Notes: generated from the letters alone by a model not told the origin. A DNA stretch of 64,000 bases from an uncultured Sutterella sp. (GCA_958347955.1 CATVXH010000003.1:124001-188000); one strand, 5' to 3'. Shown: positions 1 to 9,226, counted from the stretch's first letter. Numbers and translations are program-made.

Positions 1-464
1 AAGGGCGATAAGTACGGCGATACCGTTTGTGAAACCGATCACAATGGAAATCGGAATAAAGCGGATGAAGCTGCCTATTTTGAATAGCCCCATCAGTATC
101 AGCAATATGCCGCTGCCAATGGTGGCAATCATGAGGTTGGCCAAACCGTAATTGGCAATAATGCCGTAAATGATCACAATAAAGGCGCCTGCCGGTCCGC
201 CGATTTGTACTCGACAACCGCCTAAGATGGCAATTAAAAATCCGGCGATGATGGAGGTATAGATGCCGGCCTCAGGGGTTACGCCGGAGGCAATGGCAAA
301 GGCCATGGCCAATGGCAGTGCCACCATGCCGACGGTTAAACCCGAGCTGATGTCGCGCGAGAGGCTGTGGGCGTTGTAGTGACCGAAAAGGTCGAAACTG
401 GCCGGATGAAACGGCTCGAGGGGGATATGCTCCCGAAAGTTTTTAAACGCTTGAGCGAGGCTCA
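1..464 (-). CDS. SulP-family inorganic anion transporter, N-terminal part (gene runs off the left edge)
   Basis: Reading leftwards from an ATG at 462-464 gives about 154 residues with no stop before the window edge, so only the N-terminal part is present. The protein begins with a short cytoplasmic stretch rich in His, Pro and Phe. Hydrophobic segments follow, with SulP-type text: SSGLTVGMVALPLAMAFAI, then a GVTPEAGIYTSIIAGF stretch and the IGGPAGAF motif. SulP proteins carry sulfate, bicarbonate or other anions across the inner membrane; the substrate cannot be told here, and any C-terminal STAS or carbonic-anhydrase domain lies outside the window. A strong terminator at 516-547 separates it from metG, so it is probably transcribed on its own. 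Confidence 0.85.
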
Positions 465-515
465 TTTTATTTTTTAGAAGAAAAGAGAGTTGGTGAAATC
501 TGTCGTTCCCGTTCG

Positions 516-547
516 CAAAAACAGTTGGCGGTGGCCAACTGTTTTTG
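516..547 (-). terminator. Rho-independent terminator after metG
   Basis: A perfect 14-bp inverted repeat (CAAAAACAGTTGGC at 516-529 against 534-547) closes a GGTG loop. Because the outer stem is A/T-rich, the 3' arm ends in a run of T on either strand. It lies 21 bp after the metG stop and 52 bp before the SulP start, so it most likely ends metG transcription. Confidence 0.9.
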
Positions 548-568
548 TTTCCGGAGCCTAATTTTTAG

Positions 569-2617
569 TTAGCGAAGTCGCATTCCGGGTTTGGCGCCTT
601 CCTGCGGTTCAAGAATGAAAAGGCCATCTTTATCATCTGCACCGCTTGCCGACAGTAGCATTCCTTCGCTGACGCCAAAGCGCATCTTACGCGGAGCCAG
701 GTTGGCGATAACCACAGTGAGTTTACCTTCCAAATCCTCCGGCTTGTAGAACGCTTGGATGCCGGAGAAAATGTTTCGGGTTTTGCCTTCGCCGATGTCA
801 ACGGTTAAGCGTAAAAGTTTAGTGGAACCTTCAACTTTTTCGCATTTGACGATTTTTGCCACGCGCATATCCAGCTTGGCGAAATCATTGATCGTGACCT
901 CAGGAGCGATTTCTTCGCCGCACGGTGCCACGGGTTTGACCTCTTGGACAACCGGGGGAATCAGCGCGTCAAGTTGCTTCATGTCGCAACGCTGCATGAG
1001 GTGCTTGAAGGGCTTGATTTGAACATCGGAGGTGAGAGGACGCAGAGCGCTTTCCCAATCAAGTTCTCCGCAGTTTAGGAACTCTTCAACTTTGGCGGCC
1101 GTGGCCGGTAAAACCGGTTTTAACATTAAGGTCATCAGGCGGAACGCTTCCAAGGCTACAGAGCAGACTTCGTGGAGCTTATCGCGGTTTTCTTCCGACT
1201 TTGCCAATTCCCAGGGCTTTTCACGGTCAATATACTCATTGACGCTGTCGGCCATGTTCATAATGGCTCGAAGGGCGCGAGAATATTCACGTTGATTGTA
1301 AAGCGCTGCAATGCCTTCGACAGCATTGCGCATGACTTTGATGAGCGTGTGTTCGGCTACGCAGTCGCTGATGCGGGCGTTAAAGCGCTTGACGATAAAG
1401 CCAGCGGCACGACTGGCGATGTTCACATACTTGCCGATCAAGTCGGAGTTGACTCGAGCCATGAAGTCGCTCTTGCTGAAGTCGACGTCATCATTGGTCG
1501 GTCCCATCTTGGCGGCCAGATAATAGCGAAGCCATTCGGCGTTCATGCCGAGTTCAAGATACTTCAGGGGGCTGATGCCCGTGCCGCGGCTCTTACTCAT
1601 CTTGCGGCCGTCAACGGTCATGAATCCGTGAACGAACACGTTGTCGGGCACACGATACGGCTGGCCGGAGAAGTGCAACATGGCGGGCCAAAACAGTGTA
1701 TGGAAATAAACGATATCTTTACCGATGAAATGGATCTGCTCGGTCTTTTCATCGTCAAGGAACTTCCAGAAGTCAAAACCGATCTTCTTGGAATAGTTCA
1801 TAAGGCTAGCGTAGTAACCCACAGGGGCGTCAAGCCAAACATAGAAGTATTTGCCGGGGGCGTCGGGGATGGGAATGCCGAAATAAGGCTCATCGCGGGA
1901 AATATCCCAGTCGCCTAATTTACCTTCGCCGAGCCATTCTTCATCCTTGGCTCGAATTTCAGGCTGAACGCGGTCGGCACCGCTCTTTCCCTTGCCGTTG
2001 ACCCAGTCACGGAGGAAAGCCACGCAGGCAGGATCCGACAGGCGGAAGAAGTAGTGCGTGGATTTGCGCAACTCCGGTTTGGCTCCAGACAAAGCTGAGA
2101 AGGGATTGATCAATTCTGTGGGTGAATAGACCGCGCCGCATTTTTCGCAGTTGTCGCCGTATTGATCTTCGGCTCCGCAGCGGGGGCACGTTCCCTTAAT
2201 GAAACGGTCGGCAAGGAACATGCCTTTGACCGGATCGTAAAATTGTTCGATGTCTTTCGTGTAAATCAGACCGGCGGCTTTCAGTCGTTTATAGATGTCT
2301 TGGGATAAAAAGACATTTTCTTCACTGTCGGTTGAGTACCAGTGATCGAATTTGATATGAAAACCGTCCAGATATTGTTTGCGGCCGGCAGCGATGCGTG
2401 CCACAAACTCTTGCGGCGTGATACCTTCTTTTTGCGCGGCGATCATCATCGGGGCGCCATGCGTGTCATCTGCGCCGACAAAATGTACGGTGTGTCCGTA
2501 CATTCGTTGCGTGCGCACCCAAATGTCGGCCTGGATATATTCCATGATATGGCCGATATGGAAATGACCGTTGGCATACGGCAGCGCTGTTGTCACGAAT
2601 ATTTGACGTTTTTGCAT
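569..2617 (-). CDS. metG: methionyl-tRNA synthetase
   Basis: This 682-residue class I synthetase charges tRNA-Met in the cytoplasm. The N-terminus [17 protein letters not shown] runs into the HIGH-type motif HFHIGH at about residues 18-23. A zinc knuckle with two CxxC pairs (CPRCG and CEKCG) follows near residue 145, and the KMSKS loop reads GRKMSKSRG. The last 110 or so residues form the EMAP-like tRNA-binding dimerisation domain, seen as [14 protein letters not shown]. The open frame extends 33 codons further upstream, but that extension is not family-like, so the ATG at 2615-2617 was chosen. It is divergent from apbC, a common arrangement of metG and mrp. Confidence 0.97.
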   Translation of the reverse strand: MQKRQIFVTTALPYANGHFHIGHIMEYIQADIWVRTQRMYGHTVHFVGADDTHGAPMMIAAQKEGITPQEFVARIAAGRKQYLDGFHIKFDHWYSTDSEENVFLSQDIYKRLKAAGLIYTKDIEQFYDPVKGMFLADRFIKGTCPRCGAEDQYGDNCEKCGAVYSPTELINPFSALSGAKPELRKSTHYFFRLSDPACVAFLRDWVNGKGKSGADRVQPEIRAKDEEWLGEGKLGDWDISRDEPYFGIPIPDAPGKYFYVWLDAPVGYYASLMNYSKKIGFDFWKFLDDEKTEQIHFIGKDIVYFHTLFWPAMLHFSGQPYRVPDNVFVHGFMTVDGRKMSKSRGTGISPLKYLELGMNAEWLRYYLAAKMGPTNDDVDFSKSDFMARVNSDLIGKYVNIASRAAGFIVKRFNARISDCVAEHTLIKVMRNAVEGIAALYNQREYSRALRAIMNMADSVNEYIDREKPWELAKSEENRDKLHEVCSVALEAFRLMTLMLKPVLPATAAKVEEFLNCGELDWESALRPLTSDVQIKPFKHLMQRCDMKQLDALIPPVVQEVKPVAPCGEEIAPEVTINDFAKLDMRVAKIVKCEKVEGSTKLLRLTVDIGEGKTRNIFSGIQAFYKPEDLEGKLTVVIANLAPRKMRFGVSEGMLLSASGADDKDGLFILEPQEGAKPGMRLR

Positions 2618-2761
2618 GATGAAATGTCCCGAAAATTGGCCGGAAAAAAGAATAAAAGAAGTCGTTATTTTAGCAAAGCCCCTGGATTTTCTCTCTTTGG
2701 ATCTTGAGCTTGTCACGGAAAAATCGGAAAATACGTTCTATTGTCAAAACGGAGTCAGATT

Positions 2762-3832
2762 GTGAATAAAAAAGAATTAGTGTTGAAAGTCTTGAGCGGC
2801 GTTGTTGATCCGTGGATGAATAGCGACTACCTATCGGCCCGGATGGCGAAGGTCGATGATGAGGGGCAAGCCGTAAAGGTGGAATTGGGCTCTCCTGCCG
2901 CGAGCGTAAAGGATGAAGTTCGCGCAATGATTGAAAAGGCGCTTCATGACGCAGGACTGGAAGTTAAAGTTGAGGTGGAGCAAAAGATTATTGCCCACGC
3001 CGTTCAGCGGACCCTTAAAGTTTTGCCTAACGTAAAGAACATCATTGCGGTCTCAAGCGGCAAAGGTGGGGTAGGAAAAAGCACGGTTGCCGCTAACCTG
3101 GCTTTGGCGTTAGCCGCAGAAGGCTCCAAAGTCGGCATGCTCGATGCGGACATTTACGGCCCCAGCCAGCCGATGATGCTGGGCGCTTTGGGTCGACCCA
3201 TGACCAATGACGGACAAAACATGAATCCGATCGTCTCTCATGGTATAGAGATTAATTCGGTAGGTTTTCTCATTGATCCTGATGAGCCAATGATTTGGAG
3301 AGGTCCTTTGGCCGCCCAAGCGCTCACGCAACTTCTCACGCAAACAAATTGGCATGATTTGGACTATCTTGTGGTCGACATGCCCCCGGGAACGGGAGAC
3401 ATTCAACTCACGCTTGCACAGACAGTGCCGGTGACGGGCGCCGTTGTGGTCACCACTCCGCAGGACATCGCGTTACTGGACGCGAAAAAGGGACTTCGGA
3501 TGTTTCAAAAGGTCAATGTTCCGATTTTGGGTTTGGTTGAAAATATGTCTGTTTTTGTTTGCCCGAAATGCGGTCATGTTGAACATGTATTCGGCGAGGG
3601 TGGAGCCAAGCGCATGAGTGAAACATATCATGTGGATGTCCTTGGTCAGTTGCCGTTGGACGCAAAAATTCGGGAAGAGGCGGATTCCGGTGCGCCGACC
3701 GTGATTTCTTCGCCGGATTCACTGGCTGCGAAAATTTATCGCGATATCGCTCTGAAAGCCGCAGCCGGTATTGCCAAAACCGCAAAAGACATGTCGTTGA
3801 AGATGCCCGGGGTGCGAGTGGAGAATAACTGA
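2762..3832 (+). CDS. apbC: iron-sulfur cluster carrier protein ApbC/Mrp (P-loop ATPase)
   Basis: The protein has 356 residues from a GTG at 2762, preceded by GGAG at 2751-2754; an upstream in-frame TTG at 2741 is rejected because it overlaps that site. The first 90 or so residues are a MIP18/DUF59-type domain. A deviant Walker A follows, SSGKGGVGKST, then DADIYGPSQP and DMPPGTGD. Near the C-terminus a CPKCGH pair matches the CxxC of Mrp proteins, which binds a bridging 4Fe-4S cluster between two subunits. Members pass Fe-S clusters to apo-enzymes in the cytoplasm. The stop TGA shares its A with the ATG of the next gene. Confidence 0.95.
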   Translation: MNKKELVLKVLSGVVDPWMNSDYLSARMAKVDDEGQAVKVELGSPAASVKDEVRAMIEKALHDAGLEVKVEVEQKIIAHAVQRTLKVLPNVKNIIAVSSGKGGVGKSTVAANLALALAAEGSKVGMLDADIYGPSQPMMLGALGRPMTNDGQNMNPIVSHGIEINSVGFLIDPDEPMIWRGPLAAQALTQLLTQTNWHDLDYLVVDMPPGTGDIQLTLAQTVPVTGAVVVTTPQDIALLDAKKGLRMFQKVNVPILGLVENMSVFVCPKCGHVEHVFGEGGAKRMSETYHVDVLGQLPLDAKIREEADSGAPTVISSPDSLAAKIYRDIALKAAAGIAKTAKDMSLKMPGVRVENN

Positions 3833-4818
3833 TGCCTTTGGTTAAACCGGATTACAAGGCGCCTCGGTGGCTCGCCGGCGCTCAGATTCAGACGATATTT
3901 GCGGCTAAAGTTTGCAAAAAACCTGAGGTTGTTTACCGTCGGGAACGTTGGGACACACCCGACGGTGACTTTACCGATATCGATTGGGCGACTCCTGAGG
4001 TGGCTGATCCCGCGGCGCCCATTGTTGTCCACTTTCACGGTCTCGAAGGCAGCTCGCGTAGCCATTATGCGCTTGCGCTCATGCACGAAACCGTTAAGCG
4101 GGGCTGGCGCGGCTGTGTATCGATCTTTAGAAGCTGCTCCGGTGAACTGAATCGAAGTATAAAAACGTATCACGCCGGCGATATTGACCAGGTGCAATGG
4201 GTTTTGGAAACGGTCAGAGCCCGGTATCCTGAGGCGCCCTTATATGCGGTCGGCGTATCACTGGGCGGCAATCAACTGGCGCTTTTTTGCGGCAAGCGGC
4301 CTCAAACAGCTAAAAAACTTTTGACTGCGGCTGTATCGGTGGGAGCGCCCGTTGATCTTGTCGCCGGCAGTAATCTTTTGCGTTTTGGTTTCAACCGTCT
4401 TTATTCCAAAATGTTTTTGGATACCTTGATTCCGAAAGTCATCAAGAAGTGCGAACAAATGCCTGAAATGCGCAAAATTGTCGACGAAGAGGCAATTAAG
4501 AAGTGCAAGAACTTCTATGACTTTGATTCCCTTTACACAGCGCCTGTGCACGGTTTCAAGAGCGCAATGGACTACTGGACAAAAGCTTCGGCCAAGCCCT
4601 GGCTCAAATATGTTGAAGTGCCGCTATTGCTTTTAAATGCGAAAAATGATCCTTTTATGCCGGAGTGGGCTTTGCCGACATTGAACGATGTTTCTGATTT
4701 TGTTTGGCTTGATCAGCCCGAAGAAGGGGGGCACGTGGGTTTCCCGACAGGCAATCCACCAGGGAAAATCGATTATCTTCCGAATCGTATTTTCAGGTTT
4801 TTTACTCTGAGGCAATAA
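3832..4818 (+). CDS. alpha/beta hydrolase of the YheT family
   Basis: The protein has 328 residues. The YheT-type opening (LAGAQIQTIFAAKV) is followed by an oxyanion-hole region VVHFHGLEGSSRSHYA and the nucleophile elbow GVSLGGNQ, which places the catalytic Ser at about residue 145. A late NAKNDPFMP gives the acid, and GGHVGFP the catalytic His. YheT-like enzymes are serine hydrolases or esterases with poorly defined substrates, so no pathway is assigned. The start codon overlaps the apbC stop by one base, which suggests translational coupling; no functional link to Fe-S delivery is apparent. Confidence 0.88.
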   Translation: MPLVKPDYKAPRWLAGAQIQTIFAAKVCKKPEVVYRRERWDTPDGDFTDIDWATPEVADPAAPIVVHFHGLEGSSRSHYALALMHETVKRGWRGCVSIFRSCSGELNRSIKTYHAGDIDQVQWVLETVRARYPEAPLYAVGVSLGGNQLALFCGKRPQTAKKLLTAAVSVGAPVDLVAGSNLLRFGFNRLYSKMFLDTLIPKVIKKCEQMPEMRKIVDEEAIKKCKNFYDFDSLYTAPVHGFKSAMDYWTKASAKPWLKYVEVPLLLLNAKNDPFMPEWALPTLNDVSDFVWLDQPEEGGHVGFPTGNPPGKIDYLPNRIFRFFTLRQ

Positions 4819-4828
4819 AAGTCCGGTG

Positions 4829-4857
4829 TTGGCGAAAGTGTGCAACCCTGTTATAGT
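4829..4857 (+). promoter_or_regulatory. probable promoter of the VWA-OmpA gene
   Basis: A TTGGCG -35-like hexamer at 4829-4834 is followed after 17 bp by TATAGT at 4852-4857. That -10 carries an extended TGn at 4849-4851. It lies 33 bp before the ATG at 4890, whose ribosome binding site GGGAGAG is clear. Confidence 0.5.
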
Positions 4858-4889
4858 CGAAGTGGGCTAATTTTGCGGGAGAGATAACG

Positions 4890-5933
4890 ATGAGTGTGCG
4901 TTTGACGGTTTTAAGCGCGGTTGTTTTGACAGCGTTCTCTTCCGTGTCGTTAGCGGCGACATCAAACCTTTGCGGAGCTCAAACATCCTCATTGGAGTTT
5001 GTCATTGACGGCTCTTATTCCATGGGACAAGCTTATCAGAGTGTCGCCAATGGTGAGGCTTCGGAGACTTCGCAAGCCGATTCGACAAAGCTTGATTACG
5101 CGTTGCGATTTATCGGCTCGGTGGTTGAAAAAATGCCTGCGGAGGAGTCGATGGTAAGCGCGGTGGGCAGTTTCGCCCCATCTGTCCGACTGATATCCCC
5201 TTCAAAGCGAACCACAAAAGAATTGGTTAAATCTCTTTTTGAGCTGAAGCTGGCGCCTTCAACGGTTACCTCAAACAGTCTTGATAAAAAGGATTTGGAT
5301 TACTTTGCCCGCAGACGCAAAGCGGCCACGGTTTTATTTTTCATCACTGACGGAGACTTGGATAAGGGATCTTATGATCCATACAAGGTTTTGCAGACTT
5401 TCTATCAAAATAATCCCAAAAGCTGTGTTCATTTCATCTCTTTGGCTCAAAACAAAACAGAAGAAGCTTTCATTGCAAGGCTGAGGCAAACAGGTGCCTG
5501 TTCCACAGTGACGACCATGGCTGAGATGGTTGCGGATCCTACCCGTGTCACTGAGCTCGTGCAATCCAATGTTTACCGTGATTGCAAGGGTGAGGGCAGA
5601 GTGGCAATTTCCGGTATTCCTTTTATTAAAAAAACAGATGTCTTGGATAAAAGGGCTATAGCCATGTTGGACAAAACGATGCAGGTTTTGGCCGCTCGTT
5701 CGGTTGATGAGCCGATAACCATTGTGGGCTGGACCGACGCCGAAGGTGACTCTGTTTACAACAAACGTGTGGCTCTTTCCAGAGCTCAAGCCGTAAAAGA
5801 CTATTTTGTAAGCAAGGGAGTCGACGAGCGCCGCATAAACGTGCGCGGCGCGGGCGAGTCGGATAAGTTCAGTAACGCCAGTGAAGCAGGTCGACGTCTC
5901 AATCGCCGTGTTGATGTTATCTTAGGTCGCTAG
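4890..5933 (+). CDS. secreted von Willebrand factor A - OmpA-like protein
   Basis: The protein has 347 residues. A signal peptide (MSVRLTVLSAVVLTAFSSVSLA) is followed by a mature N-terminus with a Cys-Gly pair. A VWA domain comes next, with a metal-ion site of the DxSxS type (DGSYS, residues 40-44) and a later FFITDGD strand. Residues 240-347 are an OmpA C-terminal peptidoglycan-binding domain, with the GWTDAEGD and NRRVDVIL positions expected to hold diaminopimelate. It should therefore sit in the periplasm on peptidoglycan with a metal-dependent binding module exposed. A paralogue of the same design lies at 14945-15985. Its function is unknown. It ends one base before the convergent GNAT gene, with no visible terminator between them. 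Confidence 0.85.
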   Translation: MSVRLTVLSAVVLTAFSSVSLAATSNLCGAQTSSLEFVIDGSYSMGQAYQSVANGEASETSQADSTKLDYALRFIGSVVEKMPAEESMVSAVGSFAPSVRLISPSKRTTKELVKSLFELKLAPSTVTSNSLDKKDLDYFARRRKAATVLFFITDGDLDKGSYDPYKVLQTFYQNNPKSCVHFISLAQNKTEEAFIARLRQTGACSTVTTMAEMVADPTRVTELVQSNVYRDCKGEGRVAISGIPFIKKTDVLDKRAIAMLDKTMQVLAARSVDEPITIVGWTDAEGDSVYNKRVALSRAQAVKDYFVSKGVDERRINVRGAGESDKFSNASEAGRRLNRRVDVILGR

Positions 5934-5934
5934 G

Positions 5935-6588
5935 CTATTTGTCTGAAAAGTCCTTCTGCATCGAAAGCAGTTGCGCAAGGCGCAACTGACCGGGCGTGTT
6001 GGTCAGTTTTGTCTTTGCCTCAAAGAGTTTGTCAAATTTTTCGGCCTCTTTTTGATCGAAGTTGTAGATGGGATCTTCAAAATATCGACCTTGAATCCCT
6101 TTAAGTGCTTTTGGAAAAAGCTCCCGAATCTGCAGAGCCGAGAAGTATTTGTTTTCCGAAGTCCTGATACGGTGTTTCTCGGCGGCAACGAAACCGACTT
6201 TGCTGTAGAAGTCGGGATCACCGCACAGCACAATTGCCTTGAAACCTAATTTCAGTGCTTCGGCGGCAGCCCTCTCGATCAGTTTCCGACCGATGCCTTT
6301 ACGTTGATAATCAGGATGCACACTGATCGGACCGAGTGTGAGAACTTCTACTTTAGTCCGGTTGTCGGTAAGGATATGGCCTTTAACGAAGACAACATTG
6401 CCGACAATTCTGTGATCAAGCACCGCCACCAGGTCTAAATCTTTAACGAATGCGGGACAATCTCGCATAATGTGGAGCAAAAAATGCTCAGAACAACCCG
6501 GAGCGTATTGATTCCAAAACGCTTCTCTAGTCAGATCTTCCGTCTGGGCAAAATCTTCAGGTCTTTCTTGCCGAATTTTAAAATTCAT
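5935..6588 (-). CDS. GNAT-family N-acetyltransferase (YhbS-like)
   Basis: The protein has 217 residues. It opens with KIRQERPEDFAQ, as GNAT enzymes do, and has the core strand LGPISVHPDYQRKGIGRKLI, which carries the acetyl-CoA pyrophosphate-binding Q/RxxGxG/A motif. LCGDPDFYSKVGF follows, typical of the YhbS subgroup. The C-terminal 60 residues are an extra charged helical tail. Acceptor substrates of this subgroup are mostly unknown. It is transcribed alone, convergent with the VWA-OmpA gene and divergent from the VUT gene. Confidence 0.85.
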   Translation of the reverse strand: MNFKIRQERPEDFAQTEDLTREAFWNQYAPGCSEHFLLHIMRDCPAFVKDLDLVAVLDHRIVGNVVFVKGHILTDNRTKVEVLTLGPISVHPDYQRKGIGRKLIERAAAEALKLGFKAIVLCGDPDFYSKVGFVAAEKHRIRTSENKYFSALQIRELFPKALKGIQGRYFEDPIYNFDQKEAEKFDKLFEAKTKLTNTPGQLRLAQLLSMQKDFSDK

Positions 6589-6605
6589 GGGATTTTTATT
6601 TATAG

Positions 6606-6622
6606 ATAGTTATGTTAACTAT
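6606..6622. promoter_or_regulatory. short perfect palindrome in the divergent intergenic region
   Basis: ATAGTTA and TAACTAT (6606-6612 and 6616-6622) flank a TGT spacer. The element lies 18 bp upstream of the leftward GNAT start and about 130 bp upstream of the rightward VUT gene. The size and place suit a repressor operator, but no regulator is identified. Confidence 0.35.
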
Positions 6623-6701
6623 GGATTTTGACAGAAAAATTTCGTAATTTGCTCAAAAAGCTATAAAATCCAACTTTCAATTTCTTTAACAAAAAACGTT
6701 G

Positions 6702-6750
6702 CCGCGTCGGTTTGTGCTACCGGGTCTGCGGTTCCGTCTTCAAACGGAGG
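6702..6750 (+). promoter_or_regulatory. structured leader that covers the ribosome binding site of the VUT gene
   Basis: The leader can fold into two parts. CCGCG (6702-6706) pairs with TGCGG (6727-6731) around an inner CGGT/ACCG stem (6708-6711 and 6719-6722). TCCGT (6733-6737) then pairs with ACGGA (6744-6748), hiding part of the GGAGG Shine-Dalgarno sequence at 6746-6750. This is a typical layout for translational control. It does not match a riboswitch consensus that I know. Confidence 0.4.
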
Positions 6751-6755
6751 CTCTT

Positions 6756-7319
6756 ATGTCCCATAAGTGGCTCAACAAGGACACGCTCTGCGGCCTTGTT
6801 GCTTTAACGCTTTTTATTTTGACGATTCCTTTGAGCAATTGGGTCGTTGTCAATGTCGGCTTGGTTTGTGAAACCAATGGTCCCTGTCTTATTCCTGTTT
6901 GGCCCGGATTGATGGCGCCTTCCGCTGTGATGATTGCCGGTGCCGCTTTGGTTTTGCGAAATGGCGTTCAGGCTTTTTTGGGAGCGCCATTTTCTTTGGT
7001 GGCGATTGCCGTCGGAACATTTTTGTCAGCCCTTTTTGCCGCGCCTTCTCTGGTGATTGCTTCCGCCGCCGCCTTTTGTTTTTCTGAGCTTGCCGACTTT
7101 GCCGTTTATACGCCGATGAGAAAACGCTTTCCCGCTTTCTCGGTCGTAATGGCCGGTTTGGCAGGTTCCGTGATCGACAGCGCGATTTTCTTATATTTGG
7201 CCTTCGGCAGCCTGGAATTTATTACCGGACAAGTGCTCGGAAAATTTTGGATGTCGATTTTGGCCGCGATGGTCATCGCCTATTTGAGACCGCGTTTAGT
7301 AGCACATCCTAAATTTTAA
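6756..7319 (+). CDS. VUT-family (queuosine precursor transporter-like) membrane protein
   Basis: The protein has 187 residues from an ATG with GGAGG five bases upstream; an earlier in-frame TTG at 6699 would place the leader hairpins inside the gene and is rejected. About six hydrophobic helices are visible. The segment FCFSELADFAVYTPMRKR followed by AGLAGSVIDSAIFLYLAFG matches the VUT/DUF165 family, whose best-known member YhhQ imports the queuosine precursors preQ0 and preQ1. The gene converges on queC, which makes preQ0, so a role in queuosine precursor supply is a reasonable inference. The WPGLMAPSAVMIAG variant of the N-terminal half means another substrate is possible. Confidence 0.75.
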   Translation: MSHKWLNKDTLCGLVALTLFILTIPLSNWVVVNVGLVCETNGPCLIPVWPGLMAPSAVMIAGAALVLRNGVQAFLGAPFSLVAIAVGTFLSALFAAPSLVIASAAAFCFSELADFAVYTPMRKRFPAFSVVMAGLAGSVIDSAIFLYLAFGSLEFITGQVLGKFWMSILAAMVIAYLRPRLVAHPKF

Positions 7320-7324
7320 GCGTG

Positions 7325-7345
7325 AGGCCTGGAAGCACCAGGCCT
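7325..7345. terminator. shared hairpin between the VUT gene and queC
   Basis: AGGCCTGG (7325-7332) and CCAGGCCT (7338-7345) form a perfect 8-bp stem with a 5-base loop. It lies between the two convergent stop codons, and TTAAAAAT follows on the plus strand. It could serve both directions. Confidence 0.6.
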
Positions 7346-7356
7346 TAAAAATGCCG

Positions 7357-8064
7357 TCATCGAGTTGAGGCAATAAATTCTTCAAAGCCTTTTTTGCGTA
7401 ACACACAGGCCGGACAGTGTCCGCAACCAAATCCCCAAGAATGAAAATGCTCATGATCGCCTTCGTAACATGTGTGTGTCTCGCGGACGATAAAATCGAC
7501 GAGTTTGTCACCGCCTAACTCGTGGGCGAGTTCCCAAGTCTGAGCTTTGCTTCTGAACATTAACGGAGTAACGATCTCGATTTCCCAGTTCATGCCGAGG
7601 GTGAGCGCTTTTTGCATGGCGTCCATCGTGTCACGGCGGCAGTCCGGATAGCCTGAAAAGTCAGCTTGTCCCACACCGGTGACAATCGTATGAATTTCCC
7701 TTAGATAGGCGCGTGCGCCGACATATGTCATAAACATTAAATTTCTGGCGGGCACAAAAGAGGTGGGAAGTCCGTCTCTTCCGTGAGCGTCAATCGGCTC
7801 CCCCGAACTTGTCAGAGCGCTTGCCGAGACCTGACCGAAAGTTGTCGCGTCAATTACCAAATCACCGCGCAGTTTGTGAGAAAGCTCGGGAAAATCCGCC
7901 TGAATTTTTTCTAAGATGGCTCTTCGGCAGATCAATTCCACAGCATTTTTTTGGCCATAATTAAAACCCACGGTTTCGACATAATCGTACTGTTTTAATG
8001 CCCAAAAAAGACACGTTGTTGAGTCTTGTCCGCCTGAAAAACTGACGATGGCCTTGTTTGACAT
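7357..8064 (-). CDS. queC: 7-cyano-7-deazaguanine synthase
   Basis: The protein has 235 residues. QueC converts 7-carboxy-7-deazaguanine to preQ0 with ATP and ammonia, in the queuosine pathway. The N-terminal PP-loop SFSGGQDSTT (residues 8-17) binds ATP. Near the C-terminus a GCGHCPAC cluster and the earlier Cys of HTCYEGDHEH supply zinc ligands. The sequence FNYGQKNAVEL is the usual QueC text. No other que gene is in the window, so the pathway genes are scattered; the convergent VUT-family gene is the only related neighbour. Confidence 0.95.
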   Translation of the reverse strand: MSNKAIVSFSGGQDSTTCLFWALKQYDYVETVGFNYGQKNAVELICRRAILEKIQADFPELSHKLRGDLVIDATTFGQVSASALTSSGEPIDAHGRDGLPTSFVPARNLMFMTYVGARAYLREIHTIVTGVGQADFSGYPDCRRDTMDAMQKALTLGMNWEIEIVTPLMFRSKAQTWELAHELGGDKLVDFIVRETHTCYEGDHEHFHSWGFGCGHCPACVLRKKGFEEFIASTR

Positions 8065-8167
8065 TGACTTTCCTTCTCAAAATATGTGCGAAATTAGCCG
8101 AGTCTAGCGCATTTTCTTAATCTCAACTGTGCTAACCTTCGGAAAACTTTTTTTGGCTTTTTTTCTG

Positions 8168-9124
8168 ATGCAAAACAAGACCGCAGTTATTCTGATCAAT
8201 ACCGGCTCGCCCGCGGCACCCACGGAGGCGGCGTTACGCACCTATTTGAAGGACTTTTTGTCGGATCCTCGGATTATTGAGTTGCCGGCATGGTTTTGGC
8301 AGCCGATTTTGCGTGGCGTAATTCTTCGCACCAGGCCGGCACAAAGTGCCGAGCGCTATAAGAAAGTGTGGATGCCCGATGGCTCTCCTTTGATGGTTTA
8401 CACGCAAAGGTTGGTGGATGCGCTTAATGAAAGATTGCCCGAAAACATCACTGTGGCCATGGGAATGAAAGTGGGTGCTCCCAGCGTTAAAACGACAGTC
8501 GAGCGTCTGATGAAGGAAGGCTTTAAGCGTTTTATTTTCTTTCCGATGTTCGCGCAATATGCCACGCAAACGACAGAATCTTGCCTTGATGCGGTTAGAG
8601 AAATAGAAAAAGACCATCCCGTAGATTTTTCTTGGGACTGGATCAGACCTTATTACGAGGAAGAGGAATTCACCAATCTTTTGGCTCAAAAAATCGCCGC
8701 TGAACGCACTCCCGGCGCTCACCTTGTAATGAGCTTTCACGGTATTCCTGTTAAAAGCATAAAAAAGGGGAGTCCTTATCAAACACAGTGTCTGCAGACT
8801 GCGGAATCAATCGCCCGTAAACTCGGTTTGGCTGACTCTGACTTTTCAATCGCTTATCAGTCAAGATTTGGCAATGACCATTGGCTGCAGCCGTACTTAA
8901 CCGGGCATGTCAGCGATCTTTTGGCAAAAGGCGTCAAATCGATTGACGTGGTTTGCCTGTCTTTCAGTGTGGATTGTCTGGAGACACTGGAGGAAATCGG
9001 CATTGAGTTGAAAAATCATTTTATTGGCGACGGCGGCGAACATTTCGGTCTGATCAGTTGCCTCAATGATGACAGTCACGCTGTTGAGTTCTACGCGCGG
9101 CTTATTAAGAAAGCAGCGAGCTGA
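8168..9124 (+). CDS. hemH: ferrochelatase
   Basis: Ferrochelatase inserts ferrous iron into protoporphyrin IX, the last step of haem synthesis, at the inner membrane face. The protein has 318 residues from the ATG at 8168, matching the family start (ILINTGSPAAPTEAALRTYL). The active-site His is in MSFHGIPVKS, followed by the YQSRFGNDHWLQPYL block and the signature SFSVDCLETLEEIGIE, which carries the catalytic Glu. A GTG 39 bp upstream is in frame but adds only a hydrophobic stretch unlike the family. No Shine-Dalgarno sequence is visible; a pyrimidine-rich tract precedes the ATG. Confidence 0.95.
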   Translation: MQNKTAVILINTGSPAAPTEAALRTYLKDFLSDPRIIELPAWFWQPILRGVILRTRPAQSAERYKKVWMPDGSPLMVYTQRLVDALNERLPENITVAMGMKVGAPSVKTTVERLMKEGFKRFIFFPMFAQYATQTTESCLDAVREIEKDHPVDFSWDWIRPYYEEEEFTNLLAQKIAAERTPGAHLVMSFHGIPVKSIKKGSPYQTQCLQTAESIARKLGLADSDFSIAYQSRFGNDHWLQPYLTGHVSDLLAKGVKSIDVVCLSFSVDCLETLEEIGIELKNHFIGDGGEHFGLISCLNDDSHAVEFYARLIKKAAS

Positions 9125-9157
9125 CTTTTTAGTCCAAAAGTTCTTCTTCAAGTTCTG

Positions 9158-9185
9158 CTTGAATTTTTTCGAATCATCCCCATAT
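9158..9185 (+). promoter_or_regulatory. sigma-32 heat-shock promoter of grpE
   Basis: CTTGAATT at 9158-9165 and CCCCATAT at 9178-9185 match the sigma-32 (RpoH) -35 and -10 elements with a 12-bp gap between the octamers. It sits 42 bp before the grpE start. The same design precedes dnaK. Confidence 0.85.
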
Positions 9186-9226
9186 GGGAGATATCTTTAG
9201 ATATTACCCGTAGCGGAGAATGATTC

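Noticed and set aside
1172..1918. 248-codon open frame opposite metG
   Set aside because: Shadow of metG; no binding site, no family resemblance.
6702..6750. preQ1 riboswitch before the VUT gene
   Set aside because: The fold covers the binding site, but the sequence lacks the loop and A-rich tail of the class I motif and does not fit class II or III as I know them. It is kept only as an unassigned structured leader.
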